Assembly (NCBI RefSeq): GCF_016741855.1
Contig: NZ_JAERRH010000004.1
Location: 372,001 to 436,000, forward strand
Direction: 5' to 3'
DNA from: Streptomyces musisoli
Lineage (GTDB): Bacteria; Actinomycetota; Actinomycetes; Streptomycetales; Streptomycetaceae
Length of the DNA: 64,000 nt
This document shows, piece after piece, positions 60,640-64,000 of the stretch. The notes under the pieces are model-generated. The model did not search any database. It saw only the letters and a program-made list of their open reading frames with translations, and had not been told where the DNA came from. Within the stretch, counting starts at the first letter, position 1. Every line of letters begins with the position of its first letter. The position numbers and the translations under genes were made by a program.

Positions 60640-61203
60640 CTACGGGGCGATACCGACCCTGGGAATCGTCGGGGTACGCCCCTGAGACAGCTCCTCCTGG
60701 ACGGTGACCGCCTGCCCGGCCGCGCCGGGATCCTCCGCGGCCCGCCGCCGCAGCCAGGCCCGGCCCGCCGGTACGACGGCCAGGTGGGCCAGGACGACAC
60801 CCGCCGTGTTCAGCAGCAGCGAGTCGACGTCCACGACCCGGCCCGGCACGCCGGTCTGCAACAGGGCGATGCCCAGGGAGATCAGGGCGCCCGCCGCGGC
60901 CGTACGGATCAGCGACGCGAGCGGGGAGACGGCGAGTCTGCCGTGTGCCGCCGGCAGCAGCACGCCCAGCGGCGCGAGCAGCGCGAGACCCTCGCCGAGG
61001 GGTCTGACGGCCCCCGGCCAGCCCAGGGCCAGATCGGCCCGGATGCCGGCCAGCGGGCGCAGGTTCGGGGGCATCACCCAGGGGACGTCCAGGGGGCGCA
61101 GCATCAGCCAGGCGACGAGGGCGACGTGCGCGACGAGGAGGACACCCCCTGTCACACGGATGCGGATCGCGGCGTTGCCGCCGATGGAGCCTTGACGCTG
61201 CAC
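60640..61203 (-). CDS. VanZ-like membrane protein
   Basis: A 187-residue membrane protein with about four helices. VanZ family features are HVALVAWLMLRPLDVPWV, the central PLGEGLALLAPLGVLLPAAH, and SLGIALLQTGVPGRVVDVDSLLLNTAG, where the D-x-D-S-x-L-L-N-T-x-G segment is the hallmark. VanZ proteins confer low-level teicoplanin resistance in enterococci; in actinomycetes the role is unclear. The GTG start is the first codon after a repeat-rich gap. The C-terminal 35 residues are polar and cytoplasmic. Confidence 0.85.
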   Translation of the reverse strand: MQRQGSIGGNAAIRIRVTGGVLLVAHVALVAWLMLRPLDVPWVMPPNLRPLAGIRADLALGWPGAVRPLGEGLALLAPLGVLLPAAHGRLAVSPLASLIRTAAAGALISLGIALLQTGVPGRVVDVDSLLLNTAGVVLAHLAVVPAGRAWLRRRAAEDPGAAGQAVTVQEELSQGRTPTIPRVGIAP

Positions 61204-61373
61204 GACCCCCTAGACGCAGGGGCGGGCGTGATTGGTTCCGCGACGGAAACGTTTTGGCGTGAGTACGTCGTAACGGGGCGGAGCGAGGACCGACGTGCCG
61301 GGGCGGGGCGGGGGCCTACGTGCCGGGGCGAGGCGGGGAAGGGGTGTCGGGGCGGGGCAGGCCGCTCACCGCG

Positions 61374-61521
61374 CGGGCGGGGTGCCGCCGCGCCCACCCG
61401 TGCCGCCCCAGCGGCACGACTGCCCGCGGCTGGGTGCGTCCCTGGGCCGGCCGGTCACCTCGGGCGGGGTGCCGCCGCGCCCGCCCGTGCCGCCCCAGCG
61501 GCACGACTGCCCGCGGCTGGG
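61374..61521. repeat. 61-bp direct repeat with internal palindrome
   Basis: The 61-bp unit at 61374-61434 recurs at 61461-61521 with one difference, 87 bp apart. Each contains the palindrome GTGCCGCCCCAGCGGCAC, so each copy can form a hairpin. Confidence 0.85.
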
Positions 61522-61612
61522 ACCTTCGACTGTCCGCAGGCTGGGTACGGCCCGCAGCCGAACGCCCGCCGCAGCGCCGGTGCTGTGAGGCGGACGGCGC
61601 CGCGGTTTCCCA

Positions 61613-61657
61613 AGGGGCGCGGGGAACTGCGCGACCGGCCCCCACCGGCCCGCGGTC
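61613..61657 (-). repeat. Copy of a dispersed Streptomyces intergenic repeat
   Basis: AAGGGGCGCGGGGAACTGCG, then CGACCGGCCCCCACCGGCCC and GCGG. I recall this sequence as common between Streptomyces genes. It has an imperfect inverted-repeat structure and lies downstream of the afsQ operon. Confidence 0.6.
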
Positions 61658-61714
61658 GGACGCCGGGTCTGCAGCCCGCCGGACGCTTCGGCGCCCCCGC
61701 TCCGTGGCTGCCCG

Positions 61715-62314
61715 CTAGCCCGTCACCTCGGTGGACGGCGGGTGCGTGGTGCCGGGGCGGTCTCGGACGTCGTCCGTGCACTCGTAACGCCGCACCGGAC
61801 CCGACCGCGGGCCGCCCAGGATGACCGAGCCGTCGTCCTCCGTCGCCGCCGAGTCGGACAGCGTGCACACCAGCTGGGCCAGGGCGTAGGAGGTGAGACG
61901 CGTGGGAGGCGTGCTCAGGCGCAGCGTGTCCTCGGGATCCTTCGGGCCGGGCCCGCTCACACCGAGGCCGCCCGGCACGTACGTCGTGTAGCCCGCGGAC
62001 CGCTCCGCGGCCGACGGCGACGTGGCGAGCTGGTCCAGCAGCCCCTGCGCCACGATCACCCGGCGCCGGGCGTCCGGGGTGCCCTCCGGGACCCGCACGG
62101 TGCGGTCCACGGCCACCAGGGACGCCCCGCACAGCAGGAAGACCTGCACGGGCACCCCGCGCGAGGACTGCGTGGACAGATCGGGCCCGGCCAGCGAGCA
62201 CGGCACCCGGGACGGCGCCGCCCCGAAGTCGGTCGGCACCTCCGTGGCCCGGATGCCGCAGCCCGTGAGCAGCGCGCCCAGGAGGGGCAGCGCCAGCAGG
62301 CGTCGTACGGTCAT
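61715..62314 (-). CDS. Lipoprotein of the afsQ operon
   Basis: A 199-residue lipoprotein with signal LLALPLLGALLTGCGIRATE (lipobox LTGC, Cys19). The mature part contains GerMN-like features (VPVQVFLLCGASLVAVDRTV, VAQGLLDQLATSPSAAERSA, then YALAQLVCTLSD). The ATG overlaps the AfsQ2 stop codon as ATGA, with AGGAGGGG upstream. In S. coelicolor a lipoprotein gene follows afsQ2 in the same way. It may modulate the sensor kinase outside the membrane; that is inference from position. Confidence 0.85.
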   Translation of the reverse strand: MTVRRLLALPLLGALLTGCGIRATEVPTDFGAAPSRVPCSLAGPDLSTQSSRGVPVQVFLLCGASLVAVDRTVRVPEGTPDARRRVIVAQGLLDQLATSPSAAERSAGYTTYVPGGLGVSGPGPKDPEDTLRLSTPPTRLTSYALAQLVCTLSDSAATEDDGSVILGGPRSGPVRRYECTDDVRDRPGTTHPPSTEVTG

Positions 62315-63900
62315 GACCCCTCCTTTCCCGAACCGTTGCGGCCGGACTGGCCGTTCTCCGCGCCCCCGCCGTCCTCCTCGGTCAGCCGTGAGGCGTCCCG
62401 CGGCAGCCGGAGCGTGAAGACCGCCCCGCCCTCCGGGGAGTTGGCGGCGGTGATCTCGCCACCGTGGATGTGGGCGTTCTCCAGGGCGATGGAGAGCCCG
62501 AGCCCGCTGCCCTCGGAGCGCGGCCGGGAGGCGCTGGCCTTGTAGAAGCGGTCGAAGACGTGCGGAAGGACGTCCTCCGGGATGCCGGGCCCGTGGTCGC
62601 GGACCTGGATCTCCATCGTCTCGCCCGCCTCCCGTACCGACACCCGCACCGGCGAGCCGCCGTGCTTGAGCGCGTTGCCGATCAGGTTGGCGAGGATGAC
62701 GTCCAGGCGGCGCGGGTCGATGCGGGCGTGGATGCCGCGCTCGGCGTCCAGGTCGACCGCGTCCAGCCAGGCGCGGGCGTCGATGCAGGCGGTGATCTGG
62801 TCGGCGATGTCGACGTCGTCCAGCACCAGCCGGGCGGTGCCCGCGTCGAAGCGGGTGACCTCCATCAGGTTCTCGACCAGGTCGTTCAGCCGCCGGGTCT
62901 CGCTGACCACGAGCCGGACGGCGGGCTCGATCATCGGGTCCATGCTCCCGGTCTCCGCCTCCAGCTCCTCCTCCAGCACCTCCGTGACGGCGGTGATGGC
63001 GGTGAGCGGTGTGCGCAGCTCGTGGGACATGTCGGCGACGAACCGGCGGGACGCCTCGTCCCGCGCGGCCATCTCCGCGACCCGCTGCTCCAGCGCCTCG
63101 GCCGCATTGTTGAACGTCCGCGACAGGTCGGCGAGTTCGTCGGTGCCGGACACCCGCAGCCGGGTGTCCAGCTTGCCCTCGCCGAGCCGGTTGGCGGCCA
63201 CACCGAGCCGGTGCACCGGCTTCAGCACGGTCGTGGCGGCGGCCTGCGCGAGCAGCGCGGCACCGATCAGCGCGAGCCCCGTGGCGATGCCCAGCGACCA
63301 GGCCAGCGAGTTGAGGTCCTTGGCCTCCGGCTCCAGGGACTTCGCCATGTAGCCGGTCGGCCCGCCGCCGATGACGCGCGTACCGGCCACCAGGAACGGC
63401 GTGCCGTTGTCCGTGACCCGCTGCCAGTACAGGTGGTACGGCTCCTTGTTGGCGTCCGTCACCTGCTGCCGCTTGGCCACGGCCGTGCGCAGCGACTCGG
63501 GCACGTCCTCCAGCGCGAAGCCGTTGATGCCGCCCGAGTTGCCGTACACCGTGTTGCCGTCGGCGTCCTGGGCGACCAGGAGCACGCTGAACCGCTGGCT
63601 GCTGGCGGCCATCTGGCCCGCCGCGCGCTGAAGCTGGTCCTGGCTCGGGTGCGCGGGCAGCGCGCCCGCTCGGTTCTGCATCTCCTGCCGGAAGTCGCGC
63701 AGCACCGCGTCCTGGGCGCGGGTGAGGACCGCCTCCCGGTTGAGCCAGTAGGCGATGCCCGACGCCGACACCGCGGCGGTGAGCGCGACCAGGCCGAAGA
63801 CCAGCACCAGGCGCAGCCTCAGGCTGGTGAACCTGAGCCGCGACAGACTTCCCTTGCGCCCCGCGGCCCAGCCGCGCAGCCCCCCTTGCGTATCGGTCAC
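62311..63900 (-). CDS. afsQ2: Sensor histidine kinase AfsQ2
   Basis: A 529-residue kinase. It has a first membrane helix at about 29-52, an extracytoplasmic sensor loop to about 200, a second helix at about 202-222, a HAMP domain, H-box FVADMSHELRTPLTAI with His293, N-box ILANLIGNALKHGG and glycine boxes DHGPGIPED and GSGLGLSIA. The C-terminal tail is acidic and Gly-rich. GTG 63900 overlaps the stop of the upstream regulator as GTGA, and its own stop overlaps the lipoprotein gene. Gene order and sequence match AfsQ2 of S. coelicolor (from memory), which with AfsQ1 controls antibiotic synthesis in response to nitrogen conditions. Confidence 0.9.
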   Translation of the reverse strand: MTDTQGGLRGWAAGRKGSLSRLRFTSLRLRLVLVFGLVALTAAVSASGIAYWLNREAVLTRAQDAVLRDFRQEMQNRAGALPAHPSQDQLQRAAGQMAASSQRFSVLLVAQDADGNTVYGNSGGINGFALEDVPESLRTAVAKRQQVTDANKEPYHLYWQRVTDNGTPFLVAGTRVIGGGPTGYMAKSLEPEAKDLNSLAWSLGIATGLALIGAALLAQAAATTVLKPVHRLGVAANRLGEGKLDTRLRVSGTDELADLSRTFNNAAEALEQRVAEMAARDEASRRFVADMSHELRTPLTAITAVTEVLEEELEAETGSMDPMIEPAVRLVVSETRRLNDLVENLMEVTRFDAGTARLVLDDVDIADQITACIDARAWLDAVDLDAERGIHARIDPRRLDVILANLIGNALKHGGSPVRVSVREAGETMEIQVRDHGPGIPEDVLPHVFDRFYKASASRPRSEGSGLGLSIALENAHIHGGEITAANSPEGGAVFTLRLPRDASRLTEEDGGGAENGQSGRNGSGKEGS

Positions 63901-64000
63901 TGAGGGGCGTCCAGGCGGTAGCCGACACCACGGACGGTACGGATCAGCGTCGGGGACGACGGCACGTCCTCGACCTTGGCGCGCAGCCGCTGCACACACG
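63897..64000 (-). CDS. afsQ1: Response regulator AfsQ1, C-terminal end only
   Basis: The window shows only the last 33 codons and the stop: VQRLRAKVEDVPSSPTLIRT, then VRGVGYRLDAPQ. This is the end of an OmpR/PhoB-type winged-helix domain, with the usual IRTVRGVGYRL signature. The stop overlaps the afsQ2 start as GTGA. The receiver domain and most of the DNA-binding domain lie beyond the window edge. The identity as AfsQ1 rests on linkage to afsQ2 and the lipoprotein gene. Confidence 0.85.
   Translation of the reverse strand, partial: CVQRLRAKVEDVPSSPTLIRTVRGVGYRLDAPQ

Larger units (their letters stand above)
61204..61714. other. Repeat-rich intergenic region
   Basis: 511 bp between the VanZ-like gene and the afsQ operon's last gene. 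It contains GTGCCGGGGCGRGGCGGGG repeats (61293-61360), two 61-bp direct repeats, and a dispersed-repeat copy. Open frames here are Arg/Pro-rich shadows of the repeats. No RNA gene was recognised. Confidence 0.7.

Noticed and set aside
60640..61203. VanZ-like gene as a glycopeptide resistance determinant
   Set aside because: No vanHAX or vanRS genes nearby; VanZ homologues are widespread housekeeping-type membrane proteins in actinomycetes.
61295..61718. Open frames in the 61.3-61.7 kb gap
   Set aside because: They translate the direct repeats and have no start signals.

Overview
This is high-GC actinobacterial DNA with Streptomyces-type codon use, frequent GTG starts and many ATGA/GTGA stop-start overlaps. 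The gene order sdhCDAB ... nucleoside ABC transporter-cdd-deoA ... add ... lipoprotein-afsQ2-afsQ1 matches, from memory, the chromosomal core of Streptomyces coelicolor and its relatives (the SCO48xx-SCO49xx region). No prophage, insertion sequence, CRISPR array, rRNA or tRNA was recognised.

Layout. (1) 1-10 kb: the end of a peptide-binding lipoprotein, an OmpR-type two-component system divergent from an MMPL exporter, a three-gene TetR operon behind two identical 14-bp palindromes, a VOC protein and a secreted FG-GAP protein. (2) 10-16 kb: succinate dehydrogenase sdhCDAB, an OHCU-decarboxylase-like gene and a secreted GH20 hexosaminidase. (3) 16-22 kb: a DUF4328 relic, two hypothetical genes, and two paralogous cassettes that each pair an ECF sigma factor with a single-span membrane protein, followed by a GC-rich 78-bp tandem repeat. 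(4) 22-31 kb: an L,D-transpeptidase lipoprotein, a methylmalonyl-CoA mutase large subunit, a LeuE exporter, an HTH-STAND NTPase divergent from a 64-residue membrane protein, and a FAD monooxygenase divergent from its probable TetR repressor.

(5) 31-42.5 kb: a cell-wall glycopolymer locus of the sialic acid/Kdn (teichulosonic acid) type. It holds a CMP-acylneuraminate synthetase fused to a KdsC-like phosphatase, a NeuB-type synthase without a SAF domain, two inverted copies of a GT2-polysialyltransferase-like gene pair flanking a membrane acyltransferase, and two more transferase-like genes. (6) 42.6-52 kb: a lipoprotein gene preceded by the relic of its paralogue, an M20 amidohydrolase, and a nucleoside uptake and salvage operon (BmpA lipoprotein, ATPase, two permeases, cytidine deaminase, pyrimidine-nucleoside phosphorylase). 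(7) 52-61 kb: a Uma2 protein, an AEC transporter, a STAS protein overlapping a SigG-like sigma gene, an MFS/LysR pair, an Asp-nucleophile hydrolase-like gene, adenosine deaminase, PspC-like and VanZ-like proteins. (8) 61-64 kb: extragenic repeats, then the afsQ operon, cut by the window edge.

How parts work together. The nucleoside operon and add share the motif CTACGCGyGTAG, which suggests one regulator for uptake, deamination and phosphorolysis. In the glycopolymer locus the synthase, the phosphatase-cytidylyltransferase and several transferases can build and polymerise an activated nonulosonate. The locus has no NeuC-type epimerase, which fits Kdn better than N-acetylneuraminate. Start codons were chosen from Shine-Dalgarno spacing and overlaps and are flagged where uncertain. 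Family assignments come from motif recognition, without database searches.
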